Assembly (NCBI RefSeq): GCF_963678225.1
Contig: NZ_OY782764.1
Coordinates: forward strand, 1,047,001 to 1,111,000
From: an uncultured Cohaesibacter sp.
GTDB taxonomy: Bacteria; Pseudomonadota; Alphaproteobacteria; Rhizobiales; Cohaesibacteraceae
Length of the DNA: 64,000 bases
Direction of reading: 5' to 3'
Shown here: positions 27,544 through 37,500 of the stretch, in pieces
Layout: each line of letters opens with the position of its first letter
How positions within the stretch are numbered: the first letter of the stretch is position 1
Translations under genes and position numbers: made by a program
The notes under the pieces: model-generated
Told to the model about the DNA's origin: nothing
Database searches by the model: none
What the model saw: the letters and a program-made list of their open reading frames with translations, nothing else

Positions 27544-29463
27544 TCAGGATTTTTTGGAATCGTCGTCTTGTACTTCTTCGAAGTCCGCGTCGACAATGTC
27601 GTCATCCTTAGCCGCATCGGCAGCAGCGTCAGCTGCAGCGCGTGCTTCTTCATCAGACTGCTGTGCCGAATACATTGCTTCACCCAGTTTCATGGATGCC
27701 TGCGTCATGGCTTCGGTCTTGGCCTTGATGGCTTCCAGATCATCGCCTTCAAGAGCCGTTTTCAGCTCTGCAATAGCAGCTTCAATGGCAGATTTATCTG
27801 CTTCGGAAACCTTGTCGCCAAAGTCGGCGAGAGATTTCTCACCGGAATGAACAAGGGCTTCACCCTGGTTCTTGGCTTCAACCAGTTCCTTGCGGATCTT
27901 ATCGGCTTCAGCGTTGGCTTCAGCATCCTTGACCATCTGTTCAATGTCTGCATCAGACAGGCCACCCGAGGCGCGGATAGAAATTTTCTGTTCCTTGCCG
28001 GTGCCCTTATCAAGAGCGGACACATTCACGATGCCGTTGGCGTCGATGTCGAAGGTCACTTCAATCTGCGGAACACCGCGTGGTGCCGGTGGGATACCAA
28101 CCAGATCGAACTGGCCAAGCGCCTTGTTGTCGGCAGCCATCTCACGTTCACCCTGGAAGACGCGGATCGTTACGGCGTTCTGATTGTCGTCAGCCGTAGA
28201 GAAGACCTGGCTCTTCTTGGTCGGGATCGTGGTGTTGCGGTCGATGAGGCGAGTGAACACACCGCCCAGGGTTTCGATACCAAGGGACAGTGGGGTCACG
28301 TCGAGCAGCAGCACGTCTTTGACATCGCCCTGCAGCACGCCAGCCTGAATGGCAGCACCCATGGCAACCACTTCATCCGGGTTCACACCCTTGTGCGGCT
28401 CTTTGCCGAAGAACTGTTTAACGGCAGCCTGAACCTTCGGCATACGGGTCATACCACCAACCAGAACGACTTCGTCGATCTCGGAAGCGGAAAGACCAGC
28501 GTCTTTCAGTGCGGATTCACACGGCTTGATGGTGCGTTTGATCAGATCGTCAACCAGTGCTTCAAATTTCGCACGGGTTAGCTTCAGGGCCAGATGTTTC
28601 GGGCCGGAAGCGTCTGCCGTGATGTAAGGCAGGTTGATTTCGGTCTGGGTCGAGGAAGAAAGCTCGATCTTGGCTTTTTCGGCAGCTTCCTTGAGGCGCT
28701 GCAGAGCCAGATTGTCTTTCTTGAGGTCGATGCCGCTTTCTTTCTTGAACTCTTCAACCAGATAGTCAACCAGACGCATATCGAAGTCTTCACCACCAAG
28801 GAAGGTATCACCGTTGGTGGATTTCACTTCAAACACGCCATCGCCGATTTCAAGAACGGACACGTCGAAGGTACCACCACCAAGGTCATAAACCGCGATG
28901 GTCTTGCCGTCATTCTTGTCCAAGCCATAGGCCAGAGCAGCAGCAGTCGGCTCGTTGATGATACGAAGGACTTCCATACCGGCGATCTTGCCAGCGTCCT
29001 TGGTAGCCTGACGCTGGGCGTCGTTAAAGTAAGCAGGAACCGTGATGACGGCCTGAGTTACAGGCTCACCGAGGTAATCTTCTGCGGTTTCCTTCATTTT
29101 CTGAAGGATCATGGCGGAGACCTGTGAAGGAGAGTATTTTTCACCCTCGACTTCTACCCATGCATCACCATTGTCGCCTTTGACAATCTTGAACGGAACC
29201 AGATCCTTGTCTTTGCTAACAGCCGGATCTTCATAGCGACGGCCAATAAGACGCTTGACCGCGAACAGGGTGTTCAGCGGGTTGGTTACAGCCTGACGCT
29301 TGGCTGGCTGACCAGCAAGGCGTTCGCCATCGTCGGTGAAGGCGATCATGGAAGGTGTGGTACGTGCACCTTCGGCGTTTTCGATGACTTTCGGTTCTTT
29401 GCCATCCATAATGGATACGCACGAGTTTGTGGTACCCAAGTCAATACCAATGACTTTGCTCAT
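27544..29463 (-). CDS. dnaK: chaperone protein DnaK (Hsp70)
   Basis: DnaK is the ATP-dependent Hsp70. The 639-residue protein begins [17 protein letters not shown], has [20 protein letters not shown] and [18 protein letters not shown] in the ATPase domain, the linker near [16 protein letters not shown], the substrate domain and a C-terminal acidic tail ([18 protein letters not shown]). The ATG at 29463 has AAAGGAG upstream; ten upstream codons in frame are unlikely. A heat-shock-type promoter lies about 125-150 bp upstream. Confidence 0.98.
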   Translation of the reverse strand: MSKVIGIDLGTTNSCVSIMDGKEPKVIENAEGARTTPSMIAFTDDGERLAGQPAKRQAVTNPLNTLFAVKRLIGRRYEDPAVSKDKDLVPFKIVKGDNGDAWVEVEGEKYSPSQVSAMILQKMKETAEDYLGEPVTQAVITVPAYFNDAQRQATKDAGKIAGMEVLRIINEPTAAALAYGLDKNDGKTIAVYDLGGGTFDVSVLEIGDGVFEVKSTNGDTFLGGEDFDMRLVDYLVEEFKKESGIDLKKDNLALQRLKEAAEKAKIELSSSTQTEINLPYITADASGPKHLALKLTRAKFEALVDDLIKRTIKPCESALKDAGLSASEIDEVVLVGGMTRMPKVQAAVKQFFGKEPHKGVNPDEVVAMGAAIQAGVLQGDVKDVLLLDVTPLSLGIETLGGVFTRLIDRNTTIPTKKSQVFSTADDNQNAVTIRVFQGEREMAADNKALGQFDLVGIPPAPRGVPQIEVTFDIDANGIVNVSALDKGTGKEQKISIRASGGLSDADIEQMVKDAEANAEADKIRKELVEAKNQGEALVHSGEKSLADFGDKVSEADKSAIEAAIAELKTALEGDDLEAIKAKTEAMTQASMKLGEAMYSAQQSDEEARAAADAAADAAKDDDIVDADFEEVQDDDSKKS

Positions 29464-29587
29464 TCTCTCTTCTCCTTTCGGCAGGCCGGTCAAACCCTTT
29501 AAAAGCGGTTATAAGCGCCGATAATTCGGCCCAGCCCCCATGAAGATGCGCATTTGATGCGCGGGTTGGGTTTTACATTCATGGCAC

Positions 29588-29616
29588 ATATAGGAGCCGT
29601 TTACGCGGACTGCAAG
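29588..29616 (-). promoter_or_regulatory. RpoH (heat-shock sigma) type promoter of dnaK
   Basis: On the minus strand CTTGCA (29616-29611) is followed after exactly 17 bases by CTATAT (29593-29588). This fits the alphaproteobacterial RpoH pattern CTTG-N17-CTATAT or close variants. It implies a dnaK leader of roughly 115 nt, containing a small GCGCAT/ATGCGC hairpin. Confidence 0.75.
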
Positions 29617-29713
29617 GCGCAAATCCAGCATCTTTGAATGCATTTGCGACGTTTTTTGAAATTGGCACCCCTCATATAAGAGTGAAGCGAGAAAATAAAG
29701 AGGGTCAGGCAGG

Positions 29714-29728
29714 TTAAGGTCACGTTAA
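29714..29728 (+). promoter_or_regulatory. CtrA-box-like site TTAA-N7-TTAA upstream of dnaK/alkB
   Basis: TTAAGGTCACGTTAA matches both CtrA half-sites with exact spacing. It lies about 100 bp upstream of the dnaK -35 element and 340 bp before alkB. Lacking the trailing C, it is a weaker candidate than the origin sites. Confidence 0.35.
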
Positions 29729-30068
29729 AGCACAAAATTCCCCACATCTGTGTTGGTTATTCAGAAAAGCGTGCCCAACCGGGCCAATGAGAAGAAATCG
29801 GCGTTCATTCTGTGCTGGCAGGCATCGTGACAGCTGGAAGGAAGCGGTAGTCATCCCGATTTCTTTAAATGTCAGAGAAAGGGGAGCGAAATCGTCCATA
29901 TGCGCAAACCATAGTCGGCGCATAAGATGGATATAGCTGGGGGATGGTCCCGGTCTGTCATATGGATGCATGCCAAGGGCGAATCACGGCAAACAGAACA
30001 TCCCCGCTGGCTTATGGGTTCGCAGATTGAAAAAGCTGATCGTAAAAAGGAAAGGAGCGCACCAAACC

Positions 30069-30674
30069 ATGCAATATCTGTCCGGATATCTTGATGAAGC
30101 CGCCCAGCAGGCCCTTGTTGCAGAAATTCGGGCTCTCGTGGCCAAAGCACCTCTTTTCACGCCCACAATGCCGCGCTGGGGGCGTCCCTTTTCCGTTCGC
30201 ATGAGCAATTGCGGCCCGCTGGGCTGGGTGTCGGACAAATCCGGCTATCGCTATCAAGCCACCCATCCGGTCACCGCAGAGCCATGGCCACCTATTCCGC
30301 AGAGTCTGTTGGATTTGTGGGATGTGACCACCGGCTACCCATTGCCGCCGGAAGCCTGTCTCATTAACTATTATCATCCCGATGCCAAGATGGGTCTTCA
30401 TGTCGATAATGATGAAGAGGATTTCGATGCACCCATTCTGTCGGTCTCGCTGGGCGATGATGCGCGATTTCGTCTCGGTGGCAGGGAACGAAAAGACCCA
30501 ACAAAGAGTTATATCCTCAGGTCAGGAGATATTTTCATTCTCGATGAGGAGGATCGGCTCGCCTATCACGGCATTGACCGGATTTATCCGGGCACGTCGA
30601 TGCTGCTCAAGGAAGCCGGAAGGATCAACCTGACCATGCGACGGGTGACGCGCGACTGCGCTAAGGGGCACTGA
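30069..30674 (+). CDS. alkB: AlkB-type Fe(II)/2-oxoglutarate-dependent DNA repair dioxygenase
   Basis: AlkB oxidatively removes 1-methyladenine and 3-methylcytosine lesions. The 201-residue protein has SVRMSNCGPLGWVSDKSGYRYQ, the iron ligands in GLHVDNDEEDFDAPI (H-X-D) and the distal histidine in LAYHGIDRI, followed by the 2-oxoglutarate arginines in INLTMRR. Start at 30069 has AAAGGAG 11 bases upstream; a longer form from 29970 would add 33 unlike residues. It stands upstream of the glucosylglycerate-type operon. Confidence 0.93.
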   Translation: MQYLSGYLDEAAQQALVAEIRALVAKAPLFTPTMPRWGRPFSVRMSNCGPLGWVSDKSGYRYQATHPVTAEPWPPIPQSLLDLWDVTTGYPLPPEACLINYYHPDAKMGLHVDNDEEDFDAPILSVSLGDDARFRLGGRERKDPTKSYILRSGDIFILDEEDRLAYHGIDRIYPGTSMLLKEAGRINLTMRRVTRDCAKGH

Positions 30675-30793
30675 CGTCACACCCGCGTTATATGACCTGT
30701 CTACCTTATGTGGCTGGTTTGGCTTCAGAAATGATGCTATCTGTTAGGGAATGTTTTTTTGCGCGCCTTACAAGGCCAACCGTCAGGCAGGTT

Positions 30794-31588
30794 ATGTCCT
30801 TCGTTATTTTTACTGATCTCGATGGAACCTTGCTGGATCATGCCAGCTATTCTTACGCTCCGGCCAAACCGGCGCTGGCGCTGCTGCACAAGCATGATAT
30901 TCCGCTAATATTGGCCTCAAGCAAAACCGCTTTTGAAATCGCCCCCCTGCGCGAGGAGCTGGGCTTTGCCCATTGTCCGGCAATTGTCGAGAATGGGGCT
31001 GGCCTGTTGCCTGCGCACGCTGATCCGGAAAGCCTTGTCGGGGCGCAAAGTGACTATCAGCGCATCCGCACGATACTGAACGCGATGCCAGCCGATTTGC
31101 GAGCTCTTTTTACCGGCTTTGGGGATTGGAGCGTCGAGGAAATCGCACAGAATACCGGTCTGCCAAAAGACAATGCGGCTCTTGCGGCCCGTCGGCTTTT
31201 CTCAGAGCCGGGTCTTTTTTCAGGCAACGCGCACCAGAAGCAGCGCTTTGAAAGCTATATTGAAGAAAGAGGCCTTAGGGCGCGACAGGGCGGGCGCTAT
31301 TACACCCTCTCTTTTGGCGCCACTAAGGCCGACCAGATGAAGGGCATCTTAAAGCAGCCATCCTTGGCCACACCTCCGGTCACATCGATTGCGCTGGGCG
31401 ATGCCGCAAATGATATTGAAATGCTGGAAACAGCCGATTTCGGCGTCATCATCAACAATCCCGAAGGCAAGCCATTCCCGCCGCTCTCGGGCGAAGATGA
31501 AGGCCGAATCATGCGTACTGACAATCCCGGCCCAACCGGCTGGAACAAGGCAATATTGAATCATATTGGCGGACCGGCGACGGCCTGA
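30794..31588 (+). CDS. HAD-family mannosyl/glucosyl-3-phosphoglycerate phosphatase-like
   Basis: The 264-residue HAD-IIB phosphatase has motif I FTDLDGTLLDH near residues 5-15, the serine motif LASSKT near 40, and motif IV LGDAANDIEMLETAD near 201-215. This matches mannosyl-3-phosphoglycerate phosphatases. Together with the next gene it should make glucosylglycerate or a related solute, removing phosphate from glucosyl-3-phosphoglycerate. Start is at 30794, with AGGCAGG upstream; the frame continues upstream without features. The exact sugar is inferred from the neighbour. Confidence 0.87.
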   Translation: MSFVIFTDLDGTLLDHASYSYAPAKPALALLHKHDIPLILASSKTAFEIAPLREELGFAHCPAIVENGAGLLPAHADPESLVGAQSDYQRIRTILNAMPADLRALFTGFGDWSVEEIAQNTGLPKDNAALAARRLFSEPGLFSGNAHQKQRFESYIEERGLRARQGGRYYTLSFGATKADQMKGILKQPSLATPPVTSIALGDAANDIEMLETADFGVIINNPEGKPFPPLSGEDEGRIMRTDNPGPTGWNKAILNHIGGPATA

Positions 31589-31615
31589 CAAAGAAAAATA
31601 GAAACGGAGTGTCAT

Positions 31616-32842
31616 ATGGGCGATTTTCATCAGAATGGCAAAGTAGCGACCCTGCACCATTTTCCAACCGCATCGGCGGAAAATATGGAGCGGATTCTGG
31701 AGACCTATGCCCAGAACAGGAAAATCACACTGATCCTGCCCTCTTTGTTTTCTGAGCTGGAACAGCCCGCGCTCTCCAACATCCTTGATGAACTGAGCAA
31801 GGCCAAATTCATCAATCAGATCGTGATCGGGCTGGACCGCGCCGATGAAGAACAATATCGCCACGCCAAGCAATATTTTTCACGTTTGCCGCAAGATCAT
31901 GTCGTGCTGTGGAATGATGGGCCACGGCTAAAGGCCATTGATGAGCGTTTGCAGACCCTTGGTCTTTCCCCTTCCGAACCGGGCAAGGGGCGCAATGTCT
32001 GGTATTGCATGGGCTATGTGCTTTCGGCCAAGAATAGCGATGTGGTAGCCCTGCATGATTGCGATATCGTGACCTACAACAAGGAGATGCTGGCGCGTCT
32101 GGTCTATCCAGTGGCCAATCCCAATTTCTCCTATCAATTCTGCAAGGGCTTCTATCCGCGCATCGCAGACGGCAAGCTCAACGGCCGCGTTACCCGCCTT
32201 TTCATCACGCCGCTGCTGCTAGCCCTGCGTAAATTGATCGGCAACAACGAATATCTGGAATATCTGCAGGCTTTCCGTTATCCGCTGGCGGGTGAATTCG
32301 CCATGCGCACCTATATGCTGCCGGATATGCGCATCCCATCAGACTGGGGGCTGGAAATCGGCGTTCTCTCAGAGGTACACCGGAATTTCTCCTCCAAGGC
32401 CGTCTGTCAGGTAGAGATCGCCGATATTTATGACCATAAGCATCAGCCGCTTTCGGAAGAAGATGCCACCACAGGCCTGTCGCGCATGTCGACCGACATC
32501 GCCAAGGCGCTTTATCGCAAGCTGGCCATTGATGGCATTATTTTCTCAAGCGAATTCTTCCGCACCCTCAAGGCGACCTATCTGCGCCTGTCCTTGGACA
32601 TGGTCGAGACCTATTACAATGATGCCATGATGAATGGGCTTCATACGGACAGGCATATGGAAGAGCGCAGCTGCGAGCTGTTTGCTGCCAATATCGTTGA
32701 AGCGGGGTCTGCCTATATGGACAACCCGATGGAAGTGCCCTTCATTCCCAACTGGAGCCGCGTCAGCGCCGCAGATTATGATCTGCTGCTCGATTTCTAC
32801 AATGCGGTGAAGCAGGATAATGAAGAATATGGTGCTGCCTGA
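31616..32842 (+). CDS. glucosyl-3-phosphoglycerate synthase-like glycosyltransferase (GT81-type)
   Basis: The 408-residue protein resembles GpgS-type retaining glycosyltransferases. It has GKGRNVWYCMGYVLSA near residues 122-137, the metal-binding DCDIV (near 147), FCKGFYPRI near 176 and GLEIGVLSEVHRNF near 243. Such enzymes join glucose from a nucleotide sugar to 3-phosphoglycerate. It lies between the matching phosphatase and a lipid kinase-like gene, whose start overlaps its stop (TGATG). The product is probably the compatible solute glucosylglycerate or a lipid-linked derivative. Confidence 0.83.
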   Translation: MGDFHQNGKVATLHHFPTASAENMERILETYAQNRKITLILPSLFSELEQPALSNILDELSKAKFINQIVIGLDRADEEQYRHAKQYFSRLPQDHVVLWNDGPRLKAIDERLQTLGLSPSEPGKGRNVWYCMGYVLSAKNSDVVALHDCDIVTYNKEMLARLVYPVANPNFSYQFCKGFYPRIADGKLNGRVTRLFITPLLLALRKLIGNNEYLEYLQAFRYPLAGEFAMRTYMLPDMRIPSDWGLEIGVLSEVHRNFSSKAVCQVEIADIYDHKHQPLSEEDATTGLSRMSTDIAKALYRKLAIDGIIFSSEFFRTLKATYLRLSLDMVETYYNDAMMNGLHTDRHMEERSCELFAANIVEAGSAYMDNPMEVPFIPNWSRVSAADYDLLLDFYNAVKQDNEEYGAA

Positions 32843-33789
32843 TGCAATCGAGCAATCATGAAGAAGGCTCTCCCATGCAAAGTGAAAAACAATCGGGCCA
32901 TATCGCCGCTTTTCTGAATACCGGCAGTGGCACCTTCCAGATGCTGGAAATAGGCCATGTGCGCGGCATGCTTGAAAGGGCGTTCGGTGACGCTGGCTAT
33001 GAGCTGACCATCTATACCGGTGGCGGCTCCGACCTGATAAGCCAGATGAAGGAGCATAGCCAGTCGGACGATTTTGATATCCTGTTGGCTGGTGGAGGCG
33101 ATGGCACGGTGTCCGCTGCGGCAGAAACCGCTTGGCGCAACAACAAGACTCTTGCCGTGCTACCTGGCGGCACTATGAATCTTTATGCCCGCGCGCTCAG
33201 CATCCCTCTGGATGTGGAGCTTGCAATTGATGCGCTTTCAAGCGGCAAAAAGAAAGACGCCGATATTGCGACAGCCAATGGTGACCCTTTTGTGCATCAG
33301 TTCTCGGTGGGCCTGCATCCGCGAATGATTCGAAAACGAAACAATCTTGATTATCAGTCGCGCATCACCAAGATGCTGGCCAGTACACGCGCCTTTTGGG
33401 AAACAATTTCCCATATGCCGACCTGCGGCGTGACCATCGATCTGGATGGTAAAAGCGAAGAGCGCCAGCTCAGCGCCCTATCGGTGTCGAACAACATGTT
33501 CGGTTCGACCGCTCCGCCCTATGCGGAAAGACTGGATGGTGGCGAACTGGGCGTCTATATGGCAGGGCAGCTCACATGGCAGAAAGCATTGATACTGGGG
33601 ACGGATCTTCTGATCGGGCAGACACCGAACAATCCTGATCTGGAAATACACTCGGCCAAATGCGTCAAGCTGACCGTGCATGAAAAGCCTGAAGGCTCTC
33701 AATGTGTGCGTGACGGCGAACTCTACGACCTGCCCGACGAAATCACCATCGAGCTGCACGCCAAGGAGCTGTCGGTTCTGGTGCCGTGA
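32842..33789 (+). CDS. diacylglycerol kinase-family lipid kinase
   Basis: The 315-residue protein has the DAGK catalytic motif LLAGGGDGTVSAAAETAW near residues 83-100 and LPGGTMNLYARAL near 107-119, with the C-terminal YegS-like domain (DGELYDLPDEITIELH). It phosphorylates diacylglycerol or a related lipid. Its ATG overlaps the previous stop by one base. A second ATG at 32875 is an alternative start. Its pairing with glucosylglycerate-type enzymes is seen in other alphaproteobacteria, but a shared pathway is not proven. Confidence 0.87.
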   Translation: MQSSNHEEGSPMQSEKQSGHIAAFLNTGSGTFQMLEIGHVRGMLERAFGDAGYELTIYTGGGSDLISQMKEHSQSDDFDILLAGGGDGTVSAAAETAWRNNKTLAVLPGGTMNLYARALSIPLDVELAIDALSSGKKKDADIATANGDPFVHQFSVGLHPRMIRKRNNLDYQSRITKMLASTRAFWETISHMPTCGVTIDLDGKSEERQLSALSVSNNMFGSTAPPYAERLDGGELGVYMAGQLTWQKALILGTDLLIGQTPNNPDLEIHSAKCVKLTVHEKPEGSQCVRDGELYDLPDEITIELHAKELSVLVP

Positions 33790-33864
33790 AGCTTTTGTCA
33801 CCTATAGGGTGTCCCTAGGACATCTCTGGGCTGCAAACGATTCTTTGATGCAGTGGATTTGCCT

Positions 33865-34314
33865 CTATCCCCTATCCTTCACGCTTTCCATCACCACGAA
33901 GGTGGAGGTGTGAGAGACATAGGGAAGAGCCGAGATCTTCTCGCCCAGCACCTTGCGGTAGTTGCTCATATCGCGGGTGCGGATCTTCAAAAGATAATCG
34001 AAATTCGATGCAATCATATGGCATTGCTCGATTTCGCGGATATGGCGCGTGGCTTCGTTGAAGGCATTCAGAGCTTCCGAACGGGTGTCGCTTAGGGACA
34101 CCTGCACAAAGGCAATATGACCCTCGCCGAGCTTCTCCGGGTCGAGAATGGCGCCATAGCCGCGGATGAAGCCACCCTCCTCCAGACGACGCATGCGAAT
34201 CTGGCAGGGCGTCTTGGATAATCCGACCTTTTTTGCAAGCTCGGTGATGGTGATGCGCCCATTCTCTGCGAGTATGGTCAGGATGTTTCGGTCGAACCTA
34301 TCCAATTTGTCCAT
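33865..34314 (-). CDS. putR: Lrp/AsnC-family regulator, probable PutR
   Basis: The 149-residue protein has a winged HTH (residues 5-55, LDRFDRNILTILAENGRITITELAKKVGLSKTPCQIRMRRLE) and the ligand-binding RAM domain. It is divergent from putA. In Agrobacterium and Brucella the Lrp-type PutR activates proline dehydrogenase in response to proline, so this is its likely role. A near-palindrome CGAAAAATTTCG lies 37 bp upstream of its start. Confidence 0.92.
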   Translation of the reverse strand: MDKLDRFDRNILTILAENGRITITELAKKVGLSKTPCQIRMRRLEEGGFIRGYGAILDPEKLGEGHIAFVQVSLSDTRSEALNAFNEATRHIREIEQCHMIASNFDYLLKIRTRDMSNYRKVLGEKISALPYVSHTSTFVVMESVKDRG

Positions 34315-34350
34315 ATATTGTCTCTTTCATAGCGAAAGCGGTAAATATGT

Positions 34351-34362
34351 CGAAAAATTTCG
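34351..34362. promoter_or_regulatory. near-palindrome in the putR-putA intergenic region
   Basis: CGAAAAATTTCG, with 5-bp arms, lies between the divergent genes. Lrp-type proteins often bind AT-centred palindromes, so it is a candidate PutR operator. No second copy was seen. Confidence 0.35.
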
Positions 34363-34543
34363 GTCATATATCCTAAATGTACCTGAATATTGGTCACTCT
34401 GACTAGAGCTTTTTCGCTATCCTTGCAGACATAATAAACGACAATCACACATCCCTTCGGTTTTTAAGATCTCAAACAAAACTGCGTCAAAAGCAGGTTG
34501 GATCGCTATGCCAAAACCGGAGCCCTACTTCCAGGAGTGCCCA

Positions 34544-37500
34544 ATGGATCAACAGTCTTTCGACTCGCATCGCGATCTGGACGCCCGCCTCTCAGAGCTG
34601 CGTCAGGTCATTCGCGAACACTATCTGGCAGACGAAGCAAGCAACGTTCGTCGCCTGATCGAAGAAGCTCATATGGATGAACGCATGAGCCTGCGCATTT
34701 CCCAGCGCGCGGCCGATCTCATCCGCACCATCCGTACCACAACCAAGCCATCCATGATGGAAAATTTCCTCGCGGAATATGGCCTGTCCACCCGCGAAGG
34801 TGTGGCGCTGATGTGCCTGTCCGAAGCGCTGCTGCGCGTGCCGGACGCTGAAACCATCGATGCCTTGATCTCCGATAAGATCACCCCGAGTGAATGGGGC
34901 CAGCATCTGGGCAAATCCACCTCTTCTCTGATCAATACTTCCACCTGGGGGCTGATGTTGACCGGCAACATCCTCAAGGAGAAAGATGAAGAAGGTCTCG
35001 CCGCTTCCATGCGCTCCATGGTCAAGCGCCTCGGCGAACCGGTGATCCGCACCGCCGTTGGACAGGCCATGAAGGAGCTGGGCCGTCAGTTCGTGCTGGG
35101 TACCACCATCGAGAAAGCCATTCAGCGCGGCAAGCATTACGAAACCAAGGGCTTCACCTATTCCTACGACATGCTGGGCGAAGCGGCCCGCACCGAAGCA
35201 GACGGTATCAAATATCATCTGGCCTATTCCAAGGCGATCGCCACGCTGGCCCCTTACTGCAAGTCAAAATCGGTTCATAAGAATCCGGGCCTGTCTGTGA
35301 AGCTTTCTGCGCTGCATCCGCGCTATGAAGAAGGCAAGAAAGAGCGCGTCATGTCCGAGCTGGTCTCGCGCACCTTCGGTCTTGCCCTTCTGGCACGCTC
35401 AGCCAACATGAACTTCACCATCGATGCCGAGGAAATGGATCGTCTTGATATTTCCCTCGATGTGATCGAAGCCGTGCTTTCCAATCCGGCCCTTGAAGGC
35501 TGGGATGGCTTTGGCGTGGTCGTGCAGGCCTTCGGCCACCGTGCAAGCTTCGTCATCGATTGGCTCTACATGCTTTCCAAGAAGTTGGATCGCAAGATTA
35601 CGGTGCGTCTGGTGAAGGGCGCTTATTGGGATAGCGAAATCAAGCGGGCGCAGGTTATGGGGCTGGAAGGCTTCCCGGTCTTCACCCGTAAGGCCAACTC
35701 CGATGTCTCCTACCTGTCCAATGCTCGTCGCCTGCTGGATATGACCGATCATATCTATCCGCAGTTTGCCTCTCATAATGCCCATACCGCGACAGCCGTC
35801 ATGGAAATGGCCATTTCGGCCCGCGTGGGCAAAGGCTCCTATGAGCTTCAGCGCTTGCATGGCATGGGTGATGCGTTGCATGACACGCTGGTCAAACAGG
35901 AAAAAGTCGCCTGCCGCATCTATGCGCCGGTGGGGGCTCACTCTGACCTGCTGGCCTATCTGGTCCGTCGCTTGTTGGAAAATGGTTCCAACTCTTCCTT
36001 CGTCAACCAGATTGTCGATACCCATATTAGACCGGAGGAAATTGCGGGTGACCCATTTGCCAAGGTGCGTGAGCTGGGCGATGCCATCGAAAACCCGTTC
36101 CTGACCAAGCCAAAGGATATTTTCAAAGGCGTGCGTCGCAACTCCAAAGGCTGGGACCACACCGATCCGCTTTCCATTGAGGCGATTGACGAGAAACGTG
36201 GCAAGTTCAAATCCCATCTGTGGGAGGCAACGCCGCTGATAGCCGGGCACAAATCCAAGGAAGACCCCTCCCCGGTCTACAATCCGGCTGATCGTAGCGA
36301 ACAGATCGGCACAGTGGTCAAAGCTTCCGAGGCAGATGTTGAAAAGGCTCTGGCAGCCAGCGAGAAAGGCTTTGCCGTCTGGTCAGCCAAACCGGTGGCC
36401 GAACGCTCTGCCATTCTGACCAAGGTTGCGGAACTGTATGAAGCCAACGCAGAGGAACTGTTTGCCATTGCTGCCCGTGAGGCCGGCAAGGTGATGACCG
36501 ATGCTATTGGCGAAGTCAGAGAAGCGGTCGACTTTGCGCATTACTATGCCGCTGAAGCCGAAAGGCTCGAAAAGGAAGCCAAGGACGGACGCACTGCGCG
36601 TGGCACAATCGCCTGTATTTCGCCATGGAACTTCCCGCTGGCCATCTTCACCGGCCAGATTCTCGCCGCCCTTGCTGCTGGTAACGCCGTCATCGCCAAA
36701 CCGGCAGGCCCGACCGGTATCATGGCCTTCCGTGCGGTTCAGCTGATGCATGAAGCCGGTGTGCCCAAAGGCGCCATCCAATTGTTGCCCGGCAGCGGCT
36801 CGGTGGTTGGTACGCCCATCACCTCTGATTCGCGTATTGCTGGCGTCTGCTTTACCGGCTCCACCGGAACAGCGCAGACCATCAACCGTGCTATGGCGGC
36901 AAGCCTTGACCCAAGCGCGCCGCTGATTGCGGAAACAGGCGGCCTCAACGCCATGATCGTTGACTCCACCGCCCTGCCCGAGCAAGCGGTGAAAGACATC
37001 GTTTCGTCCTCGTTCCAATCTGCAGGTCAGCGCTGTTCTGCTCTGCGCATGCTGTATGTGCAGGAAGATATCTATGATCATCTGATGGAAATGCTTAAGG
37101 GGGCCACTGATGAGCTTTCCCTTGGCAATCCGTGGGACTGGTCAACTGATGTTGGTCCGGTCATTGATGAAGCCGCAAAAGCGGGCATCGATAACCATTG
37201 CGACAAGATGCGCGCCAAGGGCCGCTTAATCAAGCAGCTCTCCACCCCGAAAGAAGGTGTTTTCTGCGCGCCGACCATCATCGAACTGAACGGCATTGAA
37301 GAGCTGGAAGAAGAAATCTTCGGTCCGGTTCTGCATGTGGCCAAATTCAAGGCAGGCAAGCTGAATGACGTGATTGCGGCCATCAACGCCAAGGGCTTCG
37401 GCCTTACCTTCGGTCTGCATACCCGTATGGATAATCGGGTGCAGGAAGTGATCGATCAGATCAAGGTCGGCAACGCTTATGTCAACCGCAACCAGATCGG

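Larger units (their letters stand above)
29464..30068. other. divergent region between dnaK and alkB
   Basis: No gene is convincing here. The region contains the dnaK heat-shock-type promoter, a CtrA-box-like motif at 29714-29728, and the leader of alkB. In-frame codons upstream of the alkB start (to 29970) are not needed for the family fold. Confidence 0.5.

Noticed and set aside
26899-28581. 560-codon frame antisense to dnaJ and dnaK
   Set aside because: It lies wholly opposite two certain chaperone genes and its length follows from their codon usage; no domain is recognisable.
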